Below are positions 1 to 8,415 of a stretch of DNA of 64,000 bases, piece by piece; position 1 is the first letter of the stretch, and each line of letters opens with the position of its first letter. Source of the DNA: Epilithonimonas sp. JDS (GTDB lineage: Bacteria; Bacteroidota; Bacteroidia; Flavobacteriales; Weeksellaceae); contig NZ_JAJSAX010000002.1 in NCBI RefSeq assembly GCF_021261315.1, positions 372,001-436,000 on the forward strand, given 5' to 3'. The position numbers and the translations under genes were made by a program. Under the pieces are notes generated by a model that did no database searches, was not told the origin of the DNA, and saw only the letters and a program-made list of their open reading frames with translations.

Positions 1-1180
1 ACAAATGTTTGGTGTGAGGTTTCAAACCTTCGTCAATGGTCGAAATCACATCTTCCCAGGACTTCACTTCCTCGATGTCGTGGTAAATTCTGTTCTCGAT
101 AAAAATTCTTTCCAATGAAGAAAAATGCCAGTTTTCCTGCAACTCGTGAAGTTCGATTTCCAATTCTTTTTTAAGCAAAGAAACCGTGTGATCTGTATTG
201 TGTTTCAGAATATCGGAAACCGAGAGAAACATTGGCTTATCACCTACAATCACGCAGGCATTCGGAGAAATGGGAACTTCACAATCTGTAAAAGCGTAAA
301 GCGCATCGATCGTTTTGTCCGGCGAAACATCGGGATGAAGATGGATATTGATTTCTACAACATCGGATGTATTGTCCTCAATTTTTTTTATTTTAATTTT
401 CCCTCTTTCATTAGCTTTGATGATACTGTCGATCAAATCGCCTGTGTTTTTGGAAAAAGGTAATTCGGTGATGGAAAGTGTGTGTTTGTCTTTTTGGATA
501 ATTCTGGCTCTGGCTCTGATTTTTCCACCTCGTTTTCCGTCGTTATAATTGGTGATATCCAACATTCCTTCAGTCAGAAAATCCGGGAATAACTCAAATC
601 TTTTTCCTTTAAGATAAAGGATTGAAGCCGTTATCAACTCATTGAAATTATGAGGCATAATTTTCGTCGAAAGTCCAACGCCAATTCCCTCAACTCCGGA
701 AGCCAGCAGCAATGGGAATTTTACCGGAAGATCGACAGGCTCGTTGTTTCTGCCGTCATAAGATTTTGTCCAATGTGTGGTTTTCGGGTTGAAAACAACA
801 TCCAAAGCAAAAGGAGTCAATCTCGCTTCAATATATCTGGCTGCCGCTGCAGAATCGCCTGTGTAGATATTTCCCCAGTTTCCCTGAGTATCAATTAATA
901 ATTCTTTCTGGCCAATCTGCACCATTGCATCGGTAATGGATGCATCGCCGTGCGGATGATATTTCATCGTGTTCCCTACAACATTCGCCACTTTATTGTA
1001 GCGACCATCTTCCAACTCACGCATCGAGTGCATAATTCGGCGCTGAACCGGCTTGAAACCATCAAAAATAGAAGGAATCGCACGATCCAGAATAACGTAA
1101 GACGCATAATCCAGAAACCAGTCTTTATACAGTCCTGAAACTTTTTTCAGGCTTTCTTCGTGATGTGTACTTTCTTCCAT
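1..1180 (-). CDS. parC: DNA topoisomerase IV subunit A (partial, N-terminal part)
   Basis: Breakage-reunion subunit of topoisomerase IV, which with ParE decatenates daughter chromosomes. The reverse strand reads without a stop from an ATG at 1180 to the window edge, so about 393 N-terminal residues are present and the C-terminus is missing. The translation begins MEESTHHEESLKKVSGLYKD and continues with LDRAIPSIFDGFKPVQRRI, then YHPHGDASI and GNWGNIYTGDSAAAARYIE. These are the conserved type IIA gyrase/topo IV A-subunit segments, including the AARYIE(A) region around the catalytic tyrosine. The ATG shares one base with the stop codon of the upstream gene (TAATG), which suggests translational coupling in a parE - small membrane protein - parC operon. 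ParC is preferred over GyrA because parE lies in the same operon and gyrB is elsewhere in the window. Confidence 0.95.
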   Translation of the reverse strand, partial: MEESTHHEESLKKVSGLYKDWFLDYASYVILDRAIPSIFDGFKPVQRRIMHSMRELEDGRYNKVANVVGNTMKYHPHGDASITDAMVQIGQKELLIDTQGNWGNIYTGDSAAAARYIEARLTPFALDVVFNPKTTHWTKSYDGRNNEPVDLPVKFPLLLASGVEGIGVGLSTKIMPHNFNELITASILYLKGKRFELFPDFLTEGMLDITNYNDGKRGGKIRARARIIQKDKHTLSITELPFSKNTGDLIDSIIKANERGKIKIKKIEDNTSDVVEINIHLHPDVSPDKTIDALYAFTDCEVPISPNACVIVGDKPMFLSVSDILKHNTDHTVSLLKKELEIELHELQENWHFSSLERIFIENRIYHDIEEVKSWEDVISTIDEGLKPHTKHL

Positions 1181-1680
1181 TAATCTGTTGCTGTATTATC
1201 GTCGTGTCTGATTTCTTTGTTCGCTTTTATCACTTTATTAAGAGAAAATTTGAGATCTTTGATTTGCTTTCTGCTGAGAAAAGAAATATCATATTTTAAT
1301 ATTAAAACATGACTTTTTTTACTGGAAATATAAATATATAATTTTTTAAAAATTACCGCATTGACGATATTAAACTTTAATAATTTGTACTTGGGAAATT
1401 CGTCCTTTGCATTTTTCTTTGAAAATATATAAATGATGTGACTGTTCCTGAAATTGAGCGCTTCGCCATCACTGTCATATTCAAAAATAGGTCTGCCCAA
1501 TAAATAAAGCAAAACAGAAATAAGTGACGGAAATAATAACAAAACCCAGGATTTGTCTCCAAAAATATCAAACTTATTGATTTCCAAAATGTAAGCAATA
1601 ACTCCCAAAATAAAAACAATCCCACACAGTGAATATATGAAACTATAAACTGGGACTCTATTTCTATTACTTAATCTCAT
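1180..1680 (-). CDS. Small two-helix membrane protein between parE and parC
   Basis: Protein of 166 residues with no function I can recognise. It has two hydrophobic segments near the N-terminus (about residues 12-32 and 44-62), then a basic, beta-rich soluble part of about 100 residues ending in a charged tail. This is the look of a PH-like or YcxB-like membrane protein, but I cannot place it in a family. Its ATG directly abuts the parE stop, and its own stop overlaps the parC start by one base, so the three genes are almost certainly one transcript. That tight placement hints at a role linked to topoisomerase IV or simply at operon packing; nothing in the protein itself decides between them. 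Confidence 0.8.
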   Translation of the reverse strand: MRLSNRNRVPVYSFIYSLCGIVFILGVIAYILEINKFDIFGDKSWVLLLFPSLISVLLYLLGRPIFEYDSDGEALNFRNSHIIYIFSKKNAKDEFPKYKLLKFNIVNAVIFKKLYIYISSKKSHVLILKYDISFLSRKQIKDLKFSLNKVIKANKEIRHDDNTATD

Positions 1681-3558
1681 TTATACTGTTTCCAGATTTA
1701 CTTTTTTATCAATATCGCCTTCCTCAACCACCAGATTATCAAGAATAAACAATTGTCTGTCAGGCGTATTTTTACCCATATAAAATTCCAGAATCTGCGC
1801 AATGGTTTGATCTTTACCCAAAACGACAGGTTCTAGTCTGATATCTTTTCCAATGAAATGTTTGAATTCGTCTGGCGAAATTTCACCAAGTCCTTTGAAT
1901 CGTGTGATTTCCGGATTTCTGCCCAATTCGTCCAACGCTTTCAATCGCTCTGCATCGGAGTAGCAATATCTGGTTTCTTTTTTATTTCTAACTCTAAATA
2001 ATGGCGTTTGAAGAATATAAAGATGTCCATTTTTAATCAAATCCGGAAAGAACTGTAAGAAAAATGTGATCATCAGCAAACGAATGTGCATCCCATCCAC
2101 GTCGGCATCTGTTGCGATGACAACGTGATTGTATCTCAAATCTTCCAGACTTTCCTCAATATTAAGCGCAGCCTGCAAAAGGTTGAATTCTTCATTTTCG
2201 TAAACCACTTTTTTCGTCAATCCGTAGCAGTTAAGCGGCTTTCCTTTTAAAGAAAAAACAGCCTGAGTTTCCACATCCCTGGATTTTGTGATTGAACCAG
2301 AAGCCGAATCTCCTTCCGTAATGAAAATCATCGTTTCAGATTTTCTTGTCGCTTTCTGATCGTTGTAATGATGGCGGCAGTCTCTCAGTTTTTTGTTGTG
2401 GAGTGAAACTTTTTTAGCGCGTTCTCTTGCCAATTTCTGAATTCCTGAAAGTTCTTTTCTCTCACGTTCCGAAATCATAATTTTTCTCAGAATCGCTTCC
2501 GCTGTTTCGGGATTTCTGTGAAGGTAGTTGTCCAGTTTATTTTTTAGTGAATCGATGATGAACGTGCGCACCGTCATTCCGCCAGGTTCAATCTCGTTTG
2601 AGCCCAATTTCGTTTTGGTTTGAGATTCAAAAACCGGTTCAATTACTTTGATAGAAACCGCAGCAATAATCGATTTGCGAATATCCGCCGCTTCAAAATT
2701 CTTATTGTAAAATTCTCTGATTGTTTTTACGAAAGCCTCACGGAATGCGTTCAAATGCGTTCCACCCTGCGTTGTATTTTGTCCGTTAACAAAAGAAAAA
2801 TAGGTCTCCGTCTGGGATTTGTCCGAATGTGTGATGGCAACTTCGATATCTTCTTCCTTCAAATGAATGATCGGATAAAGAATGTCGCTTTCCAATTCCT
2901 CTTCCAAAAGATCTTTTAATCCATTTTCGGAATAGAATTTTTCACCGTTGAAGAGAATTGTCAAACCAGGATTCAGATAAGCGTAATTACGAAGCATTCG
3001 CTCCACGTATTCTTTTCTGAATTTGAAATTGATGAAAATTTCTTCATCCGGAATGAAGCTGATTTCAGTTCCGTTTCTGTCGGATGAGTCTGCTTCAGGA
3101 TAATCAATTTTAATGATTCCTTTCGAAAATTCCGCCATTTTCACGCGGTTTTCCCGTACAGATTTTACCCTAAAGAACCCAGATAAAGCATTTACCGCTT
3201 TTGTACCAACACCATTCAGACCGACCGATTTCTTAAAAGCTTTGCTGTCATATTTCCCACCGGTGTTCATTTTGGAAACAGCATCCACCACTTTTCCCAA
3301 TGGAATTCCACGACCGTAATCGCGGATTGTGACTTTGCCTTCGTCCACTTTGATTTCGATGCGTTTTCCGGATTTCATCACAAACTCATCAATGGAGTTG
3401 TCGATGATCTCTTTGAGGAGAATATAAATCCCGTCGTCCGCAGAAGAACCGTCGCCCAATTTTCCAATATACATCCCGGGACGAAGCCTGATATGCTCTT
3501 GCCAATCGAGGGTTCTGATATTATCTTCGGAGTAATTTACAGGATTGATTTCGCTCAT
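1681..3558 (-). CDS. parE: DNA topoisomerase IV subunit B
   Basis: ATPase subunit of topoisomerase IV, 625 residues, a normal length for ParE. The GHKL ATPase domain is at the N-terminus: catalytic Glu50 and Asn54 in [10 protein letters not shown], then DYGRGIP, and [13 protein letters not shown] in the ATP lid. The transducer region includes [10 protein letters not shown]. The TOPRIM domain carries EGDSASG and DADVDGMHI, the metal-binding acid and DxDxD motifs. The short form without the gyrase B insert, and the parC gene two positions downstream, separate it from GyrB, which is at 49311-51245. A TAnnTTTG promoter box lies about 50 bases upstream of the start. Confidence 0.97.
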   Translation of the reverse strand: MSEINPVNYSEDNIRTLDWQEHIRLRPGMYIGKLGDGSSADDGIYILLKEIIDNSIDEFVMKSGKRIEIKVDEGKVTIRDYGRGIPLGKVVDAVSKMNTGGKYDSKAFKKSVGLNGVGTKAVNALSGFFRVKSVRENRVKMAEFSKGIIKIDYPEADSSDRNGTEISFIPDEEIFINFKFRKEYVERMLRNYAYLNPGLTILFNGEKFYSENGLKDLLEEELESDILYPIIHLKEEDIEVAITHSDKSQTETYFSFVNGQNTTQGGTHLNAFREAFVKTIREFYNKNFEAADIRKSIIAAVSIKVIEPVFESQTKTKLGSNEIEPGGMTVRTFIIDSLKNKLDNYLHRNPETAEAILRKIMISERERKELSGIQKLARERAKKVSLHNKKLRDCRHHYNDQKATRKSETMIFITEGDSASGSITKSRDVETQAVFSLKGKPLNCYGLTKKVVYENEEFNLLQAALNIEESLEDLRYNHVVIATDADVDGMHIRLLMITFFLQFFPDLIKNGHLYILQTPLFRVRNKKETRYCYSDAERLKALDELGRNPEITRFKGLGEISPDEFKHFIGKDIRLEPVVLGKDQTIAQILEFYMGKNTPDRQLFILDNLVVEEGDIDKKVNLETV

Positions 3559-3607
3559 ATTTATAGATTTCTAAAAATGTTGAAACCGTCAAAGAATCGG
3601 TAACTCA

Positions 3608-3615
3608 CAAATTTA
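3608..3615 (-). promoter_or_regulatory. -7 promoter box for the parE operon
   Basis: Reverse strand reads TAAATTTG, an exact match to the Bacteroidota -7 consensus TAnnTTTG, 49 bases before the parE ATG. No TTG is seen at the usual -33 spacing, so only the -7 half is supported. Confidence 0.5.
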
Positions 3616-3680
3616 ACGAAATGAAATTTAATCTGAAAGTTTTGAGAATTAATTTTGATCGATATTGATAAATTTCTCAA

Positions 3681-3706
3681 TAAAAAAGCCGGATGCTGTT
3701 CCGGCT
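3681..3706 (-). terminator. Intrinsic terminator after the lipoprotein gene
   Basis: Perfect 7-bp stem AGCCGGA/TCCGGCT (3687-3693 with 3700-3706), 6-base loop, followed on the reverse strand by a run of six T. It ends the transcript of the gene at 3746-4837 before the parE promoter. Confidence 0.85.
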
Positions 3707-3745
3707 CTGATTTAGTTTGATAGTATATTAATTTTAACTATAGTT

Positions 3746-4837
3746 TCAGACGACAGTAGAGCTGGTGATATTGATCTTCCATTTTCCATTTATAAATTCT
3801 ACACAATAATCTGTTGTAGAACTGCTTCCCCATTTCAAAATATAGAATTTATCTGGATTTTTTTTATCCTTTTTCATTTTGGAAATTCCACCATTTATAA
3901 CATCTGTCACTCGCAAATAATATGATCGTTTACTAGTTTCTTCAGGGATAATTATGGTTCTTAGTTCCGGATTGACGTGTTGAAAATATTCGCAATCATT
4001 ATCATAAACTACAAAATAATAATTCATTTTTTTGAAATTCTGTCCTACCGAAGTGGCATACTTGGGTAATAATTGTTCAAATAAGCTGGTGAATTTATTT
4101 TTTTCTGATTTGAAAAGTGGATTCAGATCATTGAAATCATCAACCCCGTCAGAATCAGAATCTTCACTATCTGGGTTCAAGCCAAAAGATTCTTCGAAAA
4201 TATCATTATAACCGTCATTGTCAGAATCTTTTTCAAGATCTGACAGTTTAATACTAAAAAGTCTGCCATCATCGATTGCAGAATAATCGTCGTAACCAGG
4301 CAATCCCGGAACTTTTATGATCTGTACAAGACTCCCCAGCAATTGTAATTTTCCATTTTTTACAATCGGATCTGTCTGAACTTCATTAATATAATAGTGA
4401 CTAAAGCTCAATCCCAGAAAATAAGCGTAGGGTTTATCATTTTCAATTTTTACAAGCCAAAATCCGAGTTCATTTTTTGCTAAAGCATATTCTTTCCCAT
4501 CCAAAAATTGTTTCGAGGAAAAAGCAAACTGTCCATTGAAAAGCGAGTCAAACTTCGCATAATATTTCTTATGATCCTCATATTTTCTCAGCTCTTCTTT
4601 TTCATTATTAATATCATAAAAATGAGACGAAATACTATCTTCCTTGAAACTTCTGTATTTTTTGAGTTTAGAAATCGTGAGATAATCCGGCTTATGACTT
4701 AGAATTTCTTGTACTGTAAACGGAACCTCTTCTTTATAAACTTCAGCTTCATCTGCATTATCCTGAAAGCAGTTGTCTTCGATTGATTTTCCACAAGAAA
4801 TAAAAACTAAAAATACTAATAGATAGATATTTTTCAT
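3746..4837 (-). CDS. Lipoprotein with thrombospondin-3-like calcium-binding repeats
   Basis: Protein of 363 residues, function unknown. The N-terminus MKNIYLLVFLVFISCGKS is a lipoprotein signal peptide with the lipid-acceptor cysteine at residue 15. About residues 200-245 hold an acidic stretch with repeated DxDxDG units (DSDNDGYNDIFEESFG, then DSDSDGVDDFNDLNPL). These match the EF-hand-like calcium loops of thrombospondin type 3 repeats, which are common in surface proteins of Bacteroidota. The C-terminal 120 residues are beta-rich with no recognised domain. No type IX sorting domain is present, so outer-membrane anchoring through lipid is expected. It is flanked by its own terminator and appears monocistronic. 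Confidence 0.8.
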   Translation of the reverse strand: MKNIYLLVFLVFISCGKSIEDNCFQDNADEAEVYKEEVPFTVQEILSHKPDYLTISKLKKYRSFKEDSISSHFYDINNEKEELRKYEDHKKYYAKFDSLFNGQFAFSSKQFLDGKEYALAKNELGFWLVKIENDKPYAYFLGLSFSHYYINEVQTDPIVKNGKLQLLGSLVQIIKVPGLPGYDDYSAIDDGRLFSIKLSDLEKDSDNDGYNDIFEESFGLNPDSEDSDSDGVDDFNDLNPLFKSEKNKFTSLFEQLLPKYATSVGQNFKKMNYYFVVYDNDCEYFQHVNPELRTIIIPEETSKRSYYLRVTDVINGGISKMKKDKKNPDKFYILKWGSSSTTDYCVEFINGKWKINITSSTVV

Positions 4838-4863
4838 AATATGATAATAGAGTTAAAAGTAAT

Positions 4864-4891
4864 AAAAAACGCTCCAAAATTTGAAGCGTTT
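4864..4891 (-). terminator. Intrinsic terminator after the secreted-protein gene
   Basis: Stem AAACGCT/AGCGTTT (4867-4873 with 4885-4891) with a T-rich tail on the reverse strand, a few bases after the stop codon of the gene at 4897. Confidence 0.8.
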
Positions 4892-4896
4892 AAAAT

Positions 4897-5697
4897 TTAT
4901 TTTTTAATCAATTTTCTGGAAATCACTTCGTTTCCTGAATAAACATTAATAATATACTGCCCTGCAGCAAGATCTTTGACTGTGACTTCAGAAGTTTTTG
5001 CTTCCTTGACAATTTTGCCAGTCATATCAAAAATTCTCACCTTATCAATATTTTTAATTCCTGATATTTTAACCAAGTCTGTTGCCGGATTTGGAGAGAT
5101 TTTGAGAGACAAAGCAGCCGATTCTGAAACCGCCAATGCTGAATTATCTTTAATTTCGATATCATCGATTCCAATATAGAAAATATTGGTGCAATCGTAA
5201 TGTCGGAAAATCAGTTTTACGTCCTGCCCTTTGAAAGCTGAAATATCAATACTAATCACTTTTGCAACATCCAAATATCCTGAATCAAAAGTTTCTTCAA
5301 AAACAGGTGTTTCGCTGGCGGTAAAAGTGGAAGCTGCTGGAATTACGTAAACGGCATAATGCTCCTGAAAAACCTCTTCGTCTCCCGCAGCAGCTTTGAA
5401 AGTTAAGCTTAGAACATTAGAATCGGGCAATGTGATTGCACGACTTTCCAAAACATTGTCCGGTGTAAATACCTCTAAATACCAAGAAAATGAAACGGCC
5501 AGATTTCCAGAGAAGTTCGGTAGCTCATTCAGTTCCGCATTCAGAATTTCCCAATTTTCTCCATCATCATCTCTGTCATACAGTTTCCATTGGGCAACAG
5601 ATGCTTCGTCTTCAAAATCTTCTTTGAAAACCGTTGTCTGCGCCTGACTGTAAAAAGCTGAAGTTAAAATGGATGCGAATAGTAATTTTCTAATCAT
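4897..5697 (-). CDS. Secreted protein with type IX secretion (T9SS) sorting domain
   Basis: The start is placed at an internal ATG (MIRKLLFASILTSAFYSQAQ), which gives a 266-residue product with a clean signal peptide ending in a QAQ cleavage region. A longer reading frame reaches 5745 but adds residues before the signal peptide and overlaps the preceding terminator. The middle part (FEDEASVAQWKLYDRDDDGE, then a beta-sandwich with IGIDDIEI) resembles the choice-of-anchor J/cleaved-adhesin domain. The last 75 residues carry LKISPNPATDLVKI, DMTGKIV and a short basic end, the standard type A T9SS C-terminal sorting domain. It should be exported through the type IX system and cell-attached or released. 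Ligand or activity unknown. Confidence 0.85.
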   Translation of the reverse strand: MIRKLLFASILTSAFYSQAQTTVFKEDFEDEASVAQWKLYDRDDDGENWEILNAELNELPNFSGNLAVSFSWYLEVFTPDNVLESRAITLPDSNVLSLTFKAAAGDEEVFQEHYAVYVIPAASTFTASETPVFEETFDSGYLDVAKVISIDISAFKGQDVKLIFRHYDCTNIFYIGIDDIEIKDNSALAVSESAALSLKISPNPATDLVKISGIKNIDKVRIFDMTGKIVKEAKTSEVTVKDLAAGQYIINVYSGNEVISRKLIKK

Positions 5698-5731
5698 AAT
5701 TTTTATTTTAAATTTTGCCAAAGTTACAAGC

Positions 5732-5760
5732 AAAAACGCTTCCATTTCTGCAAGCGTTTT
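5732..5760 (-). terminator. Intrinsic terminator, near-copy of the one after ychF
   Basis: Stem AAAACGCTT/AAGCGTTTT (5733-5741 with 5752-5760), 10-base loop TCCATTTCTG plus one, T run on the reverse strand. It follows the gene at 5782-6675. The stem and loop are almost identical to the terminator at 6771-6799. Confidence 0.85.
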
Positions 5761-5781
5761 AGATTAATTTAAAATAAAATG

Positions 5782-6675
5782 CTACTGAATCATTATTTTT
5801 CCTTTCCAGGATTTGCCTTGACTTGTAATTGTATACAGAAGGATTTTGCTTTTACCTTTACTTTTCAAGAAAAAATTTTGTTTTCCTTTGGCACTAATTT
5901 CTTGCAGCAATCTGCCTGTTGATTCATAAAAACTTACTTTGTAATCTTGTGATGGATTTCCTAAGATTTTGAAATCCTGATTTTCTTTGGAATAATATAA
6001 AGTTAAGTTTTTTTCAAGTGAATTTTCCGAAGTTCCTAAAACAAATTGGCTGTTGCAAGATTTTCCCGAAACATCTTCAAAACAATCCAACCAGTAGGCT
6101 CCTATTTCGAAAGGCTGACTACCAGGTCTGGTAAACAAGCCGGATTGCGAACCAATTCCTTCATAAATAAAACCCGAGTCTGTTTGAAACGTTTTAATAT
6201 TATTTTTTCCAAACACGGAACCATACAAAATATTGTCGATGTTAACTGGCCAATTATTCGGACCCCATTTCCATTCGCTATTAATAGTAGCTCCTATTTG
6301 TGCTGAGAAATCATATAGCAATTTCTCTGTATTTGTGCTGCTATCAAAGACAAAAACTTTCCTTGTATTAATATCTTCGCGCATTAAACATTCAAAGACG
6401 TCCGGGTTATTGGTATTTGGAACGCCATCTCCAAACGGACTGTAGGGAGTAATATGATAAAGATTCGAATAAATTTTCTTGTAAGTAACGCCATTTGCAG
6501 TTGCTTCTCCGTCTATAAAAATATAAGATGCTTTATATTGCGCATTACAGATATCGCACCATCCTTCACGATAGTAAACCCACCATTTATTTCCCTCTTT
6601 TAGAAGAGTCGTATAAACTTGCGAAAAACCGTTAACGAATGCGAATAATAATAAAATAAATAGATTTTTTTTCAT
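5782..6675 (-). CDS. Secreted protein with degenerate T9SS-like C-terminus
   Basis: Protein of 297 residues. MKKNLFILLLFAFVNGFSQ is a signal peptide. The next part has WWVYYREGWCDICNAQYKAS, with a CDIC cysteine pair, and other cysteines near residues 100 and 205. The last 70 residues (ILGNPSQDYKVSFYESTGR to KGKIMIQ) have the spacing of a type IX sorting domain (NPs...G..l...), but the usual SPNP motif is only partly kept (LGNPSQD). Export by T9SS is therefore likely but not certain. A similar class of proteins is often found beside other T9SS substrates, as here. No enzyme motif was recognised. Confidence 0.75.
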   Translation of the reverse strand: MKKNLFILLLFAFVNGFSQVYTTLLKEGNKWWVYYREGWCDICNAQYKASYIFIDGEATANGVTYKKIYSNLYHITPYSPFGDGVPNTNNPDVFECLMREDINTRKVFVFDSSTNTEKLLYDFSAQIGATINSEWKWGPNNWPVNIDNILYGSVFGKNNIKTFQTDSGFIYEGIGSQSGLFTRPGSQPFEIGAYWLDCFEDVSGKSCNSQFVLGTSENSLEKNLTLYYSKENQDFKILGNPSQDYKVSFYESTGRLLQEISAKGKQNFFLKSKGKSKILLYTITSQGKSWKGKIMIQ

Positions 6676-6770
6676 AGTTAATGTTTTAAAGTTATTTTTT
6701 TATATAAATATAGCATTTTTTCATCTAACTCATTATGAAATTTATGTAAATAATTTTCTTCTTAATCATA

Positions 6771-6799
6771 AAAAAACGCTTCCATTTCTGAAAGCGTTT
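6771..6799 (-). terminator. Intrinsic terminator after ychF
   Basis: Stem AAACGCTT/AAGCGTTT (6774-6781 with 6792-6799), followed by T residues on the reverse strand, 24 bases after the ychF stop codon. Confidence 0.85.
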
Positions 6800-6823
6800 G
6801 TATAATATTTATAATGTTATTTT

Positions 6824-7915
6824 TTAAACATTAAATCTAAAGTGCATAATATCACCGTCCTGAACAACATATTCCTTTCCTTCAACAGATAATTTTCCAG
6901 CTTCTTTTACTTTCGCTTCGGAACCGTAATTCATATAATCGTTATATTTAATTACTTCTGCACGGATAAATCCTTTTTCGAAATCTGTGTGGATCACACC
7001 TGCAGCTTGAGGTGCAGTCCAGCCTTGCCCAATGGTCCAGGCTCTAACTTCTTTGACACCAGCTGTGAAATAAGTCTGCAATTTCAAAAGATCGTAAGCT
7101 TTTCTGATCAATCTGTTGACACCTGGCTCTTCCAAACCAAGTTCTTCCAAGAACATTTGTCTCTCTTCAAAAGTTTCCAATTCATTGATATCCGCTTCGA
7201 TTTGCGCCGCCAAAACAACAACTTCCGAGTTTTCGGATGCAGCCATTGCTTCGATTTTTGCAATCCATTCGTTTCCGTTTTTAATGGAATTTTCGTCCAC
7301 GTTACAAACGTACAAAACAGGTTTTTTGGTCAGCAACTGCACATCTTCTATTACTGTTTTTGTGAAGTCATCGAAAGGAAATTCTCTTGCGTTTTTCCCA
7401 TCTTCCACAAATTTCTGAAGATTAAGCAAAGTCTCATACGTCAGGACATCTTCCTTTTTTCCAGATTTGATAAACTTCTTAGCTTTGTCAACCGCTTTTC
7501 CAAGTGTTTCCAAATCTTTTAGCTGAAGTTCAATATCGATAATTTCTTTGTCTCTAATCGGGTCTACTGAACCTTCCACGTGGATGATGTTTCCGTTGTC
7601 GAAGCATCTCAAAACGTGAATAATTGCTTCACACTCGCGGATGTTTGCCAAAAATTGATTTCCCAATCCTTCACCTTTACTGGCTCCTTTTACCAATCCG
7701 GCAATATCCACAATCTCTACAACTGCAGGCAAAACGCGCTCTGGATTGACAATCTTTTCTAATTCAAAAAGTCTTGTATCCGGAACAGAAACAGTTCCAA
7801 GATTTGGTTCTATGGTACAAAACGGATAGTTTGCAGATTGTGCTTTGGCGTTGCTAAGACAATTAAAAAGGGTTGATTTTCCTACATTCGGAAGACCTAC
7901 GATTCCACATTTCAT
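6824..7915 (-). CDS. ychF: Redox-regulated ATPase YchF (OLA1 family)
   Basis: Obg-related P-loop ATPase of 363 residues, the family's usual length; it binds ribosomes and is linked to oxidative stress in other bacteria. Walker A is GLPNVGKST at residues 7-15. The DxxG switch reads DIAGLVKGASKGEGLGNQFL. The NKxD motif is changed to CNVDEN, the typical YchF variant that shifts preference from GTP to ATP. A TGS domain occupies the last 85 residues (YFTAGVKEVRAWTI, then HTDFEKGFIRAEVI). A -7 promoter box lies about 130 bases upstream. The gene is divergent from the DUF721 gene. Confidence 0.97.
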   Translation of the reverse strand: MKCGIVGLPNVGKSTLFNCLSNAKAQSANYPFCTIEPNLGTVSVPDTRLFELEKIVNPERVLPAVVEIVDIAGLVKGASKGEGLGNQFLANIRECEAIIHVLRCFDNGNIIHVEGSVDPIRDKEIIDIELQLKDLETLGKAVDKAKKFIKSGKKEDVLTYETLLNLQKFVEDGKNAREFPFDDFTKTVIEDVQLLTKKPVLYVCNVDENSIKNGNEWIAKIEAMAASENSEVVVLAAQIEADINELETFEERQMFLEELGLEEPGVNRLIRKAYDLLKLQTYFTAGVKEVRAWTIGQGWTAPQAAGVIHTDFEKGFIRAEVIKYNDYMNYGSEAKVKEAGKLSVEGKEYVVQDGDIMHFRFNV

Positions 7916-8046
7916 AACGAAATTTTTATTTATTTGTTTGAATTATGCGACCTTTCGGTTTCATAATTTTCTGTTCAAAGTTGATGGTTTAATGTTCCGA
8001 GTTTAAACTTTGAATTGTAAACTTTGAACATTGAATTTTAAGTGTG

Positions 8047-8054
8047 CAAATATA
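8047..8054 (-). promoter_or_regulatory. -7 promoter box for ychF
   Basis: Reverse strand TATATTTG, exact TAnnTTTG match, about 130 bases before the ychF start. The leader between box and gene holds the inverted words GTTCAAAGTT and AACTTTGAAC (7974-8030). No -33 TTG at the expected distance. Confidence 0.4.
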
Positions 8055-8118
8055 CTGATTTTTGCGTTTGAATTTTCTACTTTTACAATCTTAATTAAGA
8101 TCAGGAATCCAATCCAAA

Positions 8119-8415
8119 ATGGCCAGAAAAAAACGCGAATATCAATCTTCAGAACTTGTGAATTCCTTTGCGAGAATCTATGGTTTTGAGGATAAATTGA
8201 AAGCTTTTGAGATCAAGGATTTTCTCGAGGATTATCTTTCCAATGATCTTTATGCCGAAATTGTAAGTGTCAATTTGAAAGAGCAGGTTTTGATCATCAG
8301 AATAAAATCGCCGCTTTTAAAGAATGATTTCCGGTTGAGGAAAACATTTTTTTTAAAGAAATTCCGTGAAGTTTTGAAGGATGAATCTTTGATTAATGAT
8401 CTGTTGATCCTGTAG
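8119..8415 (+). CDS. DUF721 (DciA-like) small protein
   Basis: Protein of 98 residues in the DUF721 family. Related DciA proteins load the replicative helicase in bacteria that lack DnaC/DnaI. The N-terminus is basic (MARKKREYQSSELVNSF), followed by a compact alpha-beta fold with YAEIVSVNLKEQVLIIRIKS and a final LRKTFFLKKFREVL helix, as in other Bacteroidota DUF721 members. The last 23 bases overlap the 3' end of the convergent gene at 8393. A helicase-loading role is family knowledge for DciA and only an inference here. Confidence 0.8.
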   Translation: MARKKREYQSSELVNSFARIYGFEDKLKAFEIKDFLEDYLSNDLYAEIVSVNLKEQVLIIRIKSPLLKNDFRLRKTFFLKKFREVLKDESLINDLLIL

